From: Thalassotalea piscium
Lineage (GTDB): Bacteria > Pseudomonadota > Gammaproteobacteria > Enterobacterales > Alteromonadaceae
DNA: 64,000 nucleotides
Direction of reading: 5' to 3'
Assembly (NCBI RefSeq): GCF_030295935.1
Contig: NZ_AP027362.1
Location: forward strand, 1,364,001 to 1,428,000
The notes beneath the pieces are model-generated. The model was not told the DNA's origin and made no database searches. It was given only the letters and a program-made list of their open reading frames with translations. The translations under genes and the position numbers were made by a program. Position 1 is the stretch's first letter, and every line of letters begins with the position of its first letter. Positions 37,465 to 46,838 of the stretch are shown here, piece after piece.

Positions 37465-40353
37465 ATGAAAAAGACATATTTAGCTGCGATTATCGCCGCA
37501 AGTTTATCGTTAACCGCTTGCGTGGCTACCAATACTGGTGCTAAAAATAGTGCATTAGCACAAGCATCTGAAAACAGTGCTAACAAAGTGTTCAGCCAGA
37601 AATATCTATTTAAAGAATTAGATAATGGTTTACGCGTTTTAGTGGTTAAAACAGACTATCCAGACCTAGTTTCCGTACAAATTCCTGTGTCTGTTGGTTC
37701 TCGAGATGAAAATGAAGTAGGCAAAACCGGCTTTGCACATTTCTTTGAACATATGATGTTTAAAGGTTCAGACAAGTACCCTCAAGCTGTTTATGCCGAC
37801 TTATTTAAAAATGCAGGCGTTGATAATGGTGCATACACTACTAACGACTACACTAATTATCACCTAGACTTTTCCAAAGATCACTTAGATACCGTATTAG
37901 AAATTCAAGCTGATCATTTTAAAAACCTAAAATACACAGATGCACAGTTTAAAACTGAAGCATTAACAGTAAAAGGTGAATACTTAAAAAATAATGCGAG
38001 TCCTACACGTAAATTATTAGCGGCTGTGCGTAAAGAAGCGTTTGATACACATACCTATAAACATACCACTATGGGATTTTTTGAAGACGTAGAAGCAATG
38101 CCAAACCAAATTGCTTACGGTGAAAAATTCTTTAAACAATTTTATAAGCCAGAGTATGTGTCGTTAGTTATTGTGGGCGATGTTGATCCAAAAGCTACTA
38201 TGGCAATGGTAGAAAAACATTGGGGAAATTGGGAAAAAGGTGACTTTGTTAACAACATTGCTCCTGAGCCAAAGCAGCAAGCACCGAAGTATGTTCATGA
38301 GAAGTATGATGGTTTACCAGGGCATTGGTTACTTGTTTCTTATAAAGGGGCCGATTGGCAACCTAAAGAAAAAGATAGAGCGGCATTAGATTTAGTATCT
38401 GAATTATACTTCTCAAATAACTCAGCACTATACCAAGAGTTAGTGGTAGAAAAGCAAGTGGCAAGCCAAATGTTTAACTACAACCCTGAAACTAAAGATG
38501 CTGGGCTACGTCATGTGTTCATTAAAGTAAACGATGAAAAAGACTTAGCCGTTGTGCGTGATGCGGTTAATGATACCTACGCGAAACTTCGCACAGAGTT
38601 AGTGTCAAGTGAAAAGCTAAATAACTTAAAGTCTAATTTGAAATATAGTTTTATCAATCGCCTAGACTCTTCTGAGTCTATTGCTTCAACGCTTGCGAGG
38701 TACATGCATTTTGACCGCGATCCTGAAACAATAAACCACCTTTATAATAGTTTTGACAATATTTCAGCAGAAGACATTAACCGTATTGCTAATAAGTATT
38801 TCATTGATGAAAACCGTACAACCGTTACTATGTCTGCATTAGACAAAGTGCCGGGCTTTGATCAAGAAGTAAACTTAAATGCTGCAGTTGCACAAATTGA
38901 GCAAGCCAAAACTAACCCAAGCGCGCCATTGTTTACTGTGCTTGATAAAACGAATGACTCACCGTTAATTGATGTGAATTTTCTTTTTTATACTGGAGCA
39001 GCAGCCGATCCTAAAGGTAAAAAAGGCGTAGCGGCATTAACAGCAGCTATGCTAACCAGAGGCGGCTCACAAACACGTAGTTATAAAGAAATTCAAAAAG
39101 AGCTGTATCCACTAGCCGGGCGCTTTTCGTCTCAACTTGATAAAGAAATGATGTCGTTCACTGGACGAGTACATAAAGATAACGCAAGTCAATGGTATCA
39201 GTTGATCAGCGATCAGTTATTAAATCCTGGCTGGCGCGAAGATGATTTTAAGCGTATTAAAAAAGACTTAATCGACAGCATTAAAGCTGGCCTTAAAGCG
39301 TCTAACGATGAAGAGTTAGGTAAAGAGGTGCTTTATAGTAAACTTTATCAAGGCCATGCGTATGAAAGCTTCAACAGCGGTGACTTATCTGATTTAGACA
39401 GTATTACCCTTGACGATGTTAAAGCATTTTACAGCGCACAATTAACACAAGCTAAATTAAACGTTGGTATTACTGGTGCTATGCCAAATGCGTTAAAAAC
39501 TCAGTTAATGAGCGACCTAAGTACATTGCCAGCGGGAGATGAAAAACGTTTAACTATTGCTAAAGCACCTAAGTTAACTGGTCATCAAGCCACTATTGTT
39601 GAGAAAAACGCACAATCGACAGCTGTATCATTTGGTTTTCCAATCGACACAATACGTAGTGATCAAGATTGGGCAGCACTTTGGTTAGTTCGTTCGTATT
39701 TTGGTGAACATCGTAGCTCTAACAGTTACTTATACCAACAAATACGCCAAGAGCGTGGTATGAACTATGGCGACTATGCATATATTGAATACTTCCCTCG
39801 CGGTATGTTTCAAACAAAGCCTGATGCAAACTTAGGTCGTTCAAGCCAAATATTCCAAGTATGGTTACGTCCGCTACGTTCAAATAACGACGCGCACTTT
39901 GCCACTCGTGCTGCGTTATATGAGTTAGATAAGCTAATAGAAAATGGTATGAGCGAGAAAGACTTTTTAGCAACGCGTAATTACTTAACGAACTACGCAC
40001 CGCAATTAGTTGCAAGCCAAGACAAACAGTTAGGTTACGCACTTGATAGTGAGTTTTACCAAACACCAGAGTTTGTTAAATACGTTCGCGACCAGTTTGC
40101 TCAGTTATCGTTAGCTGATGTTAATCGTGTTATTAAAGAAAACTTACAAACGGATAATATTCATTATGTTTTCATCTCTGGCGACGGTAAAGACATGAAA
40201 AAACGCTTATTGTCTGAGCAAGTATCACCACTGAAATACAACAGTGACAAGCCCGCTGATTTACTTGCTACTGATAAGATTATCGAAAGCTACAAATTAG
40301 CTTTACCAGCAAAAAATGTTGAAGTAATTGCCGTTGATAAAGTGTTTAAATAA
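37465..40353 (+). CDS. M16-family (pitrilysin-type) zinc peptidase, lipoprotein
   Basis: 962-residue two-repeat M16 peptidase. The N-terminus is a lipoprotein signal with lipobox LTAC (Cys19), so the enzyme is probably anchored in the outer membrane facing the periplasm. The inverted zinc motif HFFEH (HXXEH, about residue 92) lies in the first half, followed by the downstream glutamate region TVKGEYLKNN. The second half is the inactive partner (LLTRGGSQTRSYKEIQ-type start is visible around residue 530). M16 enzymes degrade short peptides inside a closed chamber. It is monocistronic with a strong terminator. Confidence 0.94.
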   Translation: MKKTYLAAIIAASLSLTACVATNTGAKNSALAQASENSANKVFSQKYLFKELDNGLRVLVVKTDYPDLVSVQIPVSVGSRDENEVGKTGFAHFFEHMMFKGSDKYPQAVYADLFKNAGVDNGAYTTNDYTNYHLDFSKDHLDTVLEIQADHFKNLKYTDAQFKTEALTVKGEYLKNNASPTRKLLAAVRKEAFDTHTYKHTTMGFFEDVEAMPNQIAYGEKFFKQFYKPEYVSLVIVGDVDPKATMAMVEKHWGNWEKGDFVNNIAPEPKQQAPKYVHEKYDGLPGHWLLVSYKGADWQPKEKDRAALDLVSELYFSNNSALYQELVVEKQVASQMFNYNPETKDAGLRHVFIKVNDEKDLAVVRDAVNDTYAKLRTELVSSEKLNNLKSNLKYSFINRLDSSESIASTLARYMHFDRDPETINHLYNSFDNISAEDINRIANKYFIDENRTTVTMSALDKVPGFDQEVNLNAAVAQIEQAKTNPSAPLFTVLDKTNDSPLIDVNFLFYTGAAADPKGKKGVAALTAAMLTRGGSQTRSYKEIQKELYPLAGRFSSQLDKEMMSFTGRVHKDNASQWYQLISDQLLNPGWREDDFKRIKKDLIDSIKAGLKASNDEELGKEVLYSKLYQGHAYESFNSGDLSDLDSITLDDVKAFYSAQLTQAKLNVGITGAMPNALKTQLMSDLSTLPAGDEKRLTIAKAPKLTGHQATIVEKNAQSTAVSFGFPIDTIRSDQDWAALWLVRSYFGEHRSSNSYLYQQIRQERGMNYGDYAYIEYFPRGMFQTKPDANLGRSSQIFQVWLRPLRSNNDAHFATRAALYELDKLIENGMSEKDFLATRNYLTNYAPQLVASQDKQLGYALDSEFYQTPEFVKYVRDQFAQLSLADVNRVIKENLQTDNIHYVFISGDGKDMKKRLLSEQVSPLKYNSDKPADLLATDKIIESYKLALPAKNVEVIAVDKVFK

Positions 40354-40417
40354 ACGTTATTAACAATTAACAATTAAGCATTAACCCTTTAATACTTAAT
40401 GTAATTACCTCTAAGTT

Positions 40418-40447
40418 AAAACACCACGCTAGTCGTGGTGTTTTTTA
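40418..40447 (+). terminator. Terminator after M16 peptidase gene
   Basis: AAAACACCACG / CGTGGTGTTTTTT hairpin with a CTAGT loop. Confidence 0.88.
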
Positions 40448-40511
40448 TTGGTTAATGCGTTTTTTCTAAGGTGTATTCATTTTGAAGATTGTATTAAACC
40501 TATACCTTATA

Positions 40512-40686
40512 ACAATCTCACTAACTATGTGATCATACCTACTGGTTAAAACAATCAACTACTGCGTTATTTATTTTACAATAACCGCTACATGGATGTA
40601 GCTTATGTGGACAATAGGAGCATTATTGTCCTGAACAACTAGTTATGAAAATAAATACCTTGTGTTTGACTGTTTTCATTGCGTAT
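40512..40686. repeat. Truncated MITE-like element, family A, copy 4
   Basis: Begins ACAATCTCACTAACTATGTG after TA and follows the full copies through the CTACATGGATGTAG module to ..TTTTCATTGCGTAT. It then breaks off, lacking the last 30 bp or so. The break lies inside the end of the cyclophilin gene, whose last two or three codons and TGA stop are element sequence. Confidence 0.75.
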
Positions 40687-41296
40687 CTTCTTTTTCTTCT
40701 TCAAGCACTACTACTCTAATAATAGTGATCATTTTTTTGGGGACGGTTGGATAGCCTAACTTGTCGCTATAGCCTACTTCTACTGCAGAGATTGCTTCAA
40801 GTACTTCGTAACCTTCGATAACCTCACCAAAAACAGCATAGCCCCATGAGTTCCCGGGGTCTAAATTAGTATTGTCGTTTAGGTTAATAAAAAACTGGTT
40901 GGTTGCAGAGTGGGCGTCGCTTAACTGTTTTGCCATTGCAATAGTACCTGTTTTATTTTTTAAACCGTTACCCGATTCATTGAAAATAGGTGGTGCAGGT
41001 TCAACCTCGCTGTAGTTGGTGTTAAAGCCTCCTGCTTGAATAAGGTAGTCTTGCTCTACCCGATGAATAAGCGTACCGTTGTACTGCTCTCGAACTACAT
41101 ATCCTAAGAAATTATCAACAGTAATTTGGGCTTTGTATCGGTCTAGTTCTAAAATTATATTACCCATAGACGTTTCAATTCGTACTTTAGGGAATATATT
41201 ATTTGGCTGAATGTATTGCCCTTTGTTTTTTATAGCGTGCACTTGTAGCGACAATAATAGCGTAAAAATACATAATGAAATTCTAAACACAACCAA
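40676..41296 (-). CDS. Peptidyl-prolyl cis-trans isomerase, cyclophilin type, periplasmic
   Basis: Proline isomerase that assists folding of exported proteins. 206 residues with a signal peptide (ISLCIFTLLLSLQVHA). The cyclophilin core includes TSMGNIILELD, GTLIHRVEQDYLIQAGG, GTIAMAKQLSDAHSATNQFF and WGYAVFGEVIEGYEVLEAI. The C-terminal tail is unusually acidic (LEEEKEDTQ). The last residues and the TGA stop come from a family A repeat remnant, so the original C-terminus may have been altered. Confidence 0.93.
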   Translation of the reverse strand: MVVFRISLCIFTLLLSLQVHAIKNKGQYIQPNNIFPKVRIETSMGNIILELDRYKAQITVDNFLGYVVREQYNGTLIHRVEQDYLIQAGGFNTNYSEVEPAPPIFNESGNGLKNKTGTIAMAKQLSDAHSATNQFFINLNDNTNLDPGNSWGYAVFGEVIEGYEVLEAISAVEVGYSDKLGYPTVPKKMITIIRVVVLEEEKEDTQ

Positions 41297-41436
41297 CCCT
41301 TTTATATGATAAAAAACACCGCTAGTTTAGCAGTAAAATCTTTCATTAATCAAAAGGCATATATCACTGACCAGCACCTAACGTTTAGCCTATTTTTACG
41401 ATAGAATATATTTGCCATTAATTACTGTTAACCCCA

Positions 41437-42678
41437 ATGCCAACTAATTTTTCAACTGTTACAAACGCATCTTCACTTTCACCGCTTGAGCAATATCAAG
41501 CGTTAGTTAACGCAAAGAAAATAAGCTTTGATCCTTCGCAACAACAAGCAATATCGCTACTGCAGCAATTATATAAAACACTAAACTCTACCAATGTTAA
41601 TGGTGATCGCCCTAGTAAAAATGCGGCAATTAAAGGTGTGTATTTATGGGGTAAAGTAGGACGTGGTAAAACATTTTTGATGGACTTATTTGTTAATAGC
41701 TTGCCCAGTATTATATGTAAACGTCAGCATTTTCATCATTTTATGCAAGAAGTACATCAAGAGCTAAATGCGTTATCAGGCAAGGCTGAGCCGCTAAGGT
41801 TTATTGCCGAGCAGTTTAGCCAACAATATAAGGTATTATGCTTTGATGAATTTTTTGTTACCGACATTGGCGATGCAATGTTGCTAGGTAATTTACTTAC
41901 CTTTATGTTTGAATTAGGTATTGTAGTAGTAAGCACAAGCAATTGTGCGCCGCATGAGTTATATCGAAATGGCTTGCAACGCGAGCGTTTTTTGCCCGCT
42001 ATTACCGCCATAGAACAACATACTGATGTTATCGCATTAACAGGCGCGTTAGATCACCGAAATCGCAGTTTAACTTATGTACAAAACTATTTTGTCTTAC
42101 CAGAATTTACCGACCAACAAATAGCATTACATCGAAAACTATTGCATCGTTTTGAACTAGATTTACCAAGCCAACTTAACAAAAAACCAGATAACTCTGC
42201 GAGTGAAATTAATATTTTAGGTAGAAAAATTACCTATATTGCTAAAAGTACTAATGCGAGTAATCGTACTATATGCTTCGATTTTACCGACTTATGTCAA
42301 GGACCTCGTAGTCATTTTGATTATGTAGAGTTAGCTAAACGGTTTAGTACGTTACTCTTATTTAATGTACCTCCGATGAGTGGCCAAGCTTATGAGAGAA
42401 TAAAAGCAAGAGGTACTGAAGATAACGGTTCAAATATAAACGTTTCAGCTGGTCAAACAGGTGAACGCGAAGTAATACTTGCCCCTATGGACGATGCAGC
42501 AAGGCGTTTTATTGCATTGGTTGATGAATGTTACGATTGTAATTTAAATTTAATAATAACGGCTTATGTCGCGCAAGATCAGCTGTATAATAACGGTAGT
42601 TTATTGTTTGAATTTGAACGAACTAGAAGTCGGTTAGTTGAAATGGCTTCGCAGGAATATTTACACCAATCCTACTAG
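41437..42678 (+). CDS. zapE: AFG1-like ATPase / cell division protein ZapE
   Basis: 413-residue AFG1/ZapE-family AAA-type ATPase. The Walker A motif is GVYLWGKVGRGKTFLMDLF (about residues 67-85) and Walker B is LCFDEFFVTDIGDAMLL. FNVPPMSGQ is the usual family segment. In E. coli ZapE associates with the Z ring when it is constricting. An N-terminal stretch of about 60 residues precedes the ATPase core. Its TAG stop uses the TA target plus the first G of the adjacent family C element. Confidence 0.92.
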   Translation: MPTNFSTVTNASSLSPLEQYQALVNAKKISFDPSQQQAISLLQQLYKTLNSTNVNGDRPSKNAAIKGVYLWGKVGRGKTFLMDLFVNSLPSIICKRQHFHHFMQEVHQELNALSGKAEPLRFIAEQFSQQYKVLCFDEFFVTDIGDAMLLGNLLTFMFELGIVVVSTSNCAPHELYRNGLQRERFLPAITAIEQHTDVIALTGALDHRNRSLTYVQNYFVLPEFTDQQIALHRKLLHRFELDLPSQLNKKPDNSASEINILGRKITYIAKSTNASNRTICFDFTDLCQGPRSHFDYVELAKRFSTLLLFNVPPMSGQAYERIKARGTEDNGSNINVSAGQTGEREVILAPMDDAARRFIALVDECYDCNLNLIITAYVAQDQLYNNGSLLFEFERTRSRLVEMASQEYLHQSY

Positions 42679-42941
42679 GGCGTGTTGATCTTTCGAGTAC
42701 GAATTTTGTACGGATTAAGCATAATTTAATTGAGGCGTATCGAGTAAAATGTAGTTATTCTACAGAAATGAGCTAGAACGAAAAGTAAATCATGTTTAAA
42801 CGTATCCGTAGGACAGCGCCTCTTTGGTATTTCTTCAGCGTTTTCAATTATTTATGGGGAACACCCTCATTACATAAGTTCAGCCTTGTATAAATACCAA
42901 ACAAATCGCTGCAAAAATGTACAAAAAAGATCAACACGCCC
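42678..42941. repeat. MITE-like element, family C, copy 1
   Basis: 264 bp with inverted ends GGGCGTGTTGATCTTT / AAAAGATCAACACGCCC and TA on both sides (42676-42677, 42942-42943), the pattern of an IS630/Tc1-type target. It has no coding capacity. It is inserted exactly at the stop codon of zapE. Confidence 0.85.
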
Positions 42942-43053
42942 TAGCGATAGGATTATTTCAACTCGCTAATATAATCAATTACTGTATACAAAGTAGACTT
43001 CATCATTAAGGAAGCTGGTAATAAACAGAGCCAAGTGAAATGATTGAAAGCAG

Positions 43054-43671
43054 ATGAAAGGCATAAATATGCACAGTTTAAACTCTTATTTATCACCAAT
43101 ACTCGATGCGATTGAGCAGTTTTTAAATGGATGTTCGCAATGTAATGAACACCAAATTATTACGTACTTACAAGAAAAGAAAGTAGCGCCTTTTGAGCAG
43201 TTTTCATTAGCTGACTCCCAAGATTTATTTAGCGCACACTTTCTATGTATGCATGCGCTTTATCATTTAAAAAAACACTATCGGCAAACTAAGCAATTTG
43301 CACTTGTTATTGAGTCTGTACGAATTCAACGTATCGCTTTAAGTACTGTCATGGAGGTTACTGATGACTCATCAACTGCGCTTGAGCGAAATGACCCACT
43401 TGAAGAGTATTACTTAAATGCTAAACATTACTTTGACACACAAGAAAACGAAATTAACGAGATGATTAAGTCGTTTTGGCAACGATATTTCGCACAAGAC
43501 AACAAGCAAGAAGCACTTAAAGTACTAGGCCTTCCAGCAAGTGCAGATGCAAACATGGTTAAAGCGCAGTATTTACGACTTGTGCAAGTGCATCACCCTG
43601 ATAAAGGTGGCTGTGCTGAAATGTTTAATCAAATACGTCAAGCAAAGTCGGTGTTAGACAAAACGCTATAA
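43054..43671 (+). CDS. DnaJ-related protein with C-terminal J domain
   Basis: 205 residues. The N-terminal two-thirds matches the 'DNA-J related' domain found in marine gammaproteobacteria (SPILDAIEQFLNGC.., DLFSAHFLCMHALYHLKKHY). The C-terminal 55 residues are a J domain with the DnaK-stimulating HPDK motif (VQVHHPDKGGCAEMFNQI). It should recruit a DnaK to an unknown client. The ATG at 43069 (MHSLNSYL) is an alternative start. It follows a MITE-like element after about 110 bp. Confidence 0.85.
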   Translation: MKGINMHSLNSYLSPILDAIEQFLNGCSQCNEHQIITYLQEKKVAPFEQFSLADSQDLFSAHFLCMHALYHLKKHYRQTKQFALVIESVRIQRIALSTVMEVTDDSSTALERNDPLEEYYLNAKHYFDTQENEINEMIKSFWQRYFAQDNKQEALKVLGLPASADANMVKAQYLRLVQVHHPDKGGCAEMFNQIRQAKSVLDKTL

Positions 43672-43716
43672 ATTAACGTTACCCTGAACAGGCTTTCTTT
43701 ATGGCTATGCCTATAG

Positions 43717-44826
43717 CTATGAGCGTAAGGTTAACGTAACCTGCACAACACCATGGTCGGTACTTTCACCATCACGTTCAAATACAGGGTTAATTAAGTG
43801 CCTGTCATAAGTATTATAAGCACTTACTTGATAAAGGCTATCGTGGTAACTCGCATCGAACTCGCAAGATAATAAAATATAGTCAAGTACTGAACTACCT
43901 GCGCCAAAATAATGCGTTGGTGTTCGCGTTAACTCATTCTTGCTTTGTGTTTCGTTGGTTTGTGCTACTTCAAATAAGTGCCATGCATCATATAAACAGT
44001 ACTTTGCCAGGTATGCCTCTCGGTCAATAGTAGATACAAAGTGAAGGGTATTCGTTAGTAAATGGTTTAATACACCATCAGTTAAGGTGTTGTTAAAGTC
44101 GCCCATTAATATCATTGGGTTATTGGTAGCTTCGCGCCTTGCTATCATATCAATTATTAATAACGTTGCTTCACTACCGCGTTGTAAGGTTGAGCCCCAA
44201 CTACCAGCAATATTGGCTTTTAGCTGTTCAATAATGATTTTCTCAGGTGTAAAGTTTTTCTCTCTTTTATCAAGTTCTATCATTGAGCGCTTAGATTTAA
44301 AGTGCACTACGTAGCAATCGCAGTTGCCAGCATGAGGTACATTAATTGTTGCTCTTAATGCTTTACGACTAAAAGAAAAGTTATCAGTTAAGCCTAGTGC
44401 TTGTGCTAGTTCAATATCGGGCTTAACTGCTGTTATCTCAACAATAGGATAGCGCGATGCAATGGCAACCACTGGTTTTTTAAAAATAAAATCGTCAATA
44501 ACCTCTGGTTGGTCAACCACAGCAAAGTAATTATAACCTTGTGTTGCCACTAACGCTTTTAGTGATTCGCTGCTAAATACCTCTTGAAAACCAATAATAT
44601 CAGGTTGATATTCTGTTAAGTAGTTTGTTATCCACCGTTGCTTTTTCGCCCATTGCTCAGCGCTATAAATGCGTTCAAATTCATAAAAAGCATTAGGGGG
44701 TTCAAGGTAGTTGAATAAATTAAAGGTAGCAATACTAAGTTGTGTGTCTGCTACGGTAATTGTTTCAAAAAGATCTTTTGAGTGTATTTCTTGTTTATCG
44801 TGGTATTTAATCGTGTTAACTCGAAT
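43717..44826 (-). CDS. Endonuclease/exonuclease/phosphatase family protein, no canonical start codon
   Basis: EEP-fold metal-dependent nuclease/phosphatase. The frame is open from 44847 down to the stop at 43717. The family start is plainly encoded upstream of the first usable initiator: LSIATFNLFNYLEPP, then QPDIIGFQEVF (catalytic Glu) at about 44585. Further catalytic motifs are MILMGDFNNTL (Asp/Asn) and the terminal STDHGVV (Asp-His). The first GTG (44550) would remove the catalytic Glu, and no ATG, GTG or TTG lies in frame between the upstream stop (44850-44848) and 44550. I set the start at an ATT (44826) only as a guess. It is either a non-canonical start or a gene whose start has been lost. 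TATAAT at about 44851-44856 (minus strand) may be its -10. Confidence 0.75.
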   Translation of the reverse strand: MRVNTIKYHDKQEIHSKDLFETITVADTQLSIATFNLFNYLEPPNAFYEFERIYSAEQWAKKQRWITNYLTEYQPDIIGFQEVFSSESLKALVATQGYNYFAVVDQPEVIDDFIFKKPVVAIASRYPIVEITAVKPDIELAQALGLTDNFSFSRKALRATINVPHAGNCDCYVVHFKSKRSMIELDKREKNFTPEKIIIEQLKANIAGSWGSTLQRGSEATLLIIDMIARREATNNPMILMGDFNNTLTDGVLNHLLTNTLHFVSTIDREAYLAKYCLYDAWHLFEVAQTNETQSKNELTRTPTHYFGAGSSVLDYILLSCEFDASYHDSLYQVSAYNTYDRHLINPVFERDGESTDHGVVQVTLTLRS

Positions 44827-44925
44827 AAAATAGGCGACTAATTGGTGTTAATTATACCTTATCGCTGATATAAAGCGATATTGCTATGTTGGTATGTTTA
44901 TTTTTATGAAAAGGTGTTGGCGTTA

Positions 44926-45720
44926 ATGCAAGAAAAGTTTAGTCAGTTCAGTCGCCAGTATCACGATAAAGGCTACTTTGTTATTAGAAATTATTTTAAT
45001 AGCCAAGAGGTTTTACAGTTAAGAACTGTTATTTTGAAGTTTCATCAATTATGGAAGCAAGATCATGCAACCTTCTATCAAGAAGATGCATTCAACTCAT
45101 CGTTAATTACAGGCAGTCATTATTTATCATATAACGATAGGGTCGCGCTGTTCAATTTTATTAGCTCAAAAAAAATGATGGCAGTTATCGATTCACTCAT
45201 ACCCAATAGCCCTGCATTTATGAATACACAATTATTTTTTAACCCGGTAAACCCCGAGTTAAAAGACTTTTGGCACAGAGACTGCCAATACGATCATGAC
45301 ATTGAAGGGCAAAAACAAGCGATTAAAGACACCCAAGTACTGCATCTTCGTGTACCACTGTTTGATGAACCTGGCATGGAGCTAATACCCGGGACTCACA
45401 AACGCTGGGATAACGACGAAGAATTTTCCGTTCGCCAAGAAACTCACGGAAGGTATAGTTTTGAAGAACTTCCTAATGGTAAAAAAATAGCATTAGCAGC
45501 GGGAGACTTATTAGTGTTTTCAGCAGATATGATCCACCGTGGTTTATACGGATTAGACCGCTTAGCGTTAGATATTTTAGTATTCGATCCTAGTGGTGAT
45601 TTTGCTGATTATGTTGACGACGACTGCTTGCCTAATAATTCAATGCTAGCAGAAATTAGCGATGCTAGGTTATTTGTAAATACCCTCAAGTTAAAGTCTC
45701 AGCAGTTCGATAAATTATAA
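44926..45720 (+). CDS. Phytanoyl-CoA dioxygenase (PhyH) family protein
   Basis: 2-oxoglutarate/Fe(II) oxygenase fold, about 264 residues. The N-terminal DKGYFVIRNYFNSQEV is typical of the family. The facial triad can be read as HRD in FWHRDCQYDH (about residue 117) and the distal His in FSADMIHRGLYG, with the 2OG-binding Arg in LDRLALDILVF. Substrate unknown. I prefer ATG 44926 (MQEKFSQFSRQY); an in-frame ATG at 44881 adds 15 residues. It is divergent from the EEP gene. Confidence 0.85.
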   Translation: MQEKFSQFSRQYHDKGYFVIRNYFNSQEVLQLRTVILKFHQLWKQDHATFYQEDAFNSSLITGSHYLSYNDRVALFNFISSKKMMAVIDSLIPNSPAFMNTQLFFNPVNPELKDFWHRDCQYDHDIEGQKQAIKDTQVLHLRVPLFDEPGMELIPGTHKRWDNDEEFSVRQETHGRYSFEELPNGKKIALAAGDLLVFSADMIHRGLYGLDRLALDILVFDPSGDFADYVDDDCLPNNSMLAEISDARLFVNTLKLKSQQFDKL

Positions 45721-45723
45721 ATA

Positions 45724-46000
45724 ACCTGAGTTCTGGATAAGCTAAGCACGTCAATGTCACGATTTTTGCGCGTATCTACGTTGCCTGCATGGACGTAGGT
45801 ACTTGGTTTTTGTCTGGAACTAAAAAACCGTTAATTTGCTACTAATAGCTGGCTATTAGGTACGCAAACTTGCCTTGATTCAGTCAACACTTATAACATT
45901 GATATATAACTAGATAAGCAATACGATTGTTCTATAATAAATAATTGAAAAATATAGCTTTATCTGTGTTTAACGTACATCCGTTATCCAGAACTCAGGT
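45724..46000. repeat. MITE-like element, family B, long variant
   Basis: 277 bp with inverted ends ACCTGAGTTCTGGATAA / TTATCCAGAACTCAGGT, flanked by TA. Compared with the 229-230 bp copies it carries an extra internal stretch (ACGTTGCCTGCATGGACGTA region) and a diverged right half. It lies 3 bp after the PhyH-family stop. Confidence 0.82.
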
Positions 46001-46075
46001 TAAATACTATTGAGAAAGTCTATTTGATAGTTATAAAAAAATTTAGATTTATGAAAAAAAATTATAATTTGTATC

Positions 46076-46104
46076 CTTGTTTTTCTTTTCTTAATCGCTA
46101 TCTA
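46076..46104 (+). promoter_or_regulatory. Weak candidate heat-shock (sigma-32) promoter for hsp20
   Basis: CTTGTT, 14 bp, then CGCTATCTA, compared with the sigma-32 consensus CTTGAA-N13-14-CCCCATNT. It lies about 87 bp before the hsp20 ATG. Two mismatches in each box make this tentative. Confidence 0.35.
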
Positions 46105-46190
46105 TAGTGGTGTGATGAGATTGTCTTAAAATGAGATCAAATCACTTTTAATTGTTTTTATTATATTTTGCTTCTTACGGAGGATTTATT

Positions 46191-46676
46191 ATGAATTCGG
46201 TTGATTTAACCCCACTTTACCGCAGTAGCATTGGTTTTGATCGCTTAGCATCATTAATTGATCATGCGCTTACTTCAGAAGCTACAATAGGCGGTTACCC
46301 TCATTATAATATTGAAATTCTTGATGAAAACCGTTATGCGATCACCTTGGCCGCTGCTGGTTTCTCTCAAGAAGAACTTGATATTCAGGTTGAAAAAGGA
46401 GTGTTAACAGTACGAGGTAACAAAAATACTAAAGATGATCGTAAGTATTTACACCATGGTATTGCTAATCGTACTTTTGAACGCAAGTTTAATCTAGCTG
46501 ATTATGTTGAAGTGACTGATGCTAATTTCTCGAACGGATTATTAACCATTAATTTAGTTAAAGAAATTCCGGAAGCGATGAAGCCAAAAACTATTACCAT
46601 TAATCAAAAAGATAAGGTAATTGAACATAAAGCTGACGCCGATAGCAAAGACACTAAAACCGACAAGGCAGCGTAG
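46191..46676 (+). CDS. Small heat-shock protein, Hsp20/IbpA family
   Basis: ATP-independent holdase that binds unfolding proteins for later DnaK/ClpB refolding. 161 residues, with the alpha-crystallin domain (about residues 35-125) containing NRYAITLAAAGFSQEELDIQ and the C-terminal part of the domain GLLTINLVKEIPE. The N-terminus LTPLYRSSIGFDRLASLID resembles IbpA. The start is fixed by a strong ACGGAGG site 6 bp before ATG 46191. rpoH-like and DegS-like genes follow on the same strand. A GGGGTGTAC..GTATACCCC hairpin just after the stop (46682-46703) may attenuate transcription. Confidence 0.94.
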   Translation: MNSVDLTPLYRSSIGFDRLASLIDHALTSEATIGGYPHYNIEILDENRYAITLAAAGFSQEELDIQVEKGVLTVRGNKNTKDDRKYLHHGIANRTFERKFNLADYVEVTDANFSNGLLTINLVKEIPEAMKPKTITINQKDKVIEHKADADSKDTKTDKAA

Positions 46677-46838
46677 AAATTAGGGGTGTACTTTGTATAC
46701 CCCAAACTTTCTTTAGTTAAATATTTAGAAAATCAATTTATATAATATCTGAACGAAGTGTATTAGCGTTATACAGTACGCTTTTATTTGTATATAAACA
46801 TATTTACTTGTTAATTTATTTAGTAGGAGGATGGTGTT

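Noticed and set aside
44087-44314. 75-codon plus-strand frame
   Set aside because: It is antisense to the EEP-family coding sequence, which carries the catalytic motifs.
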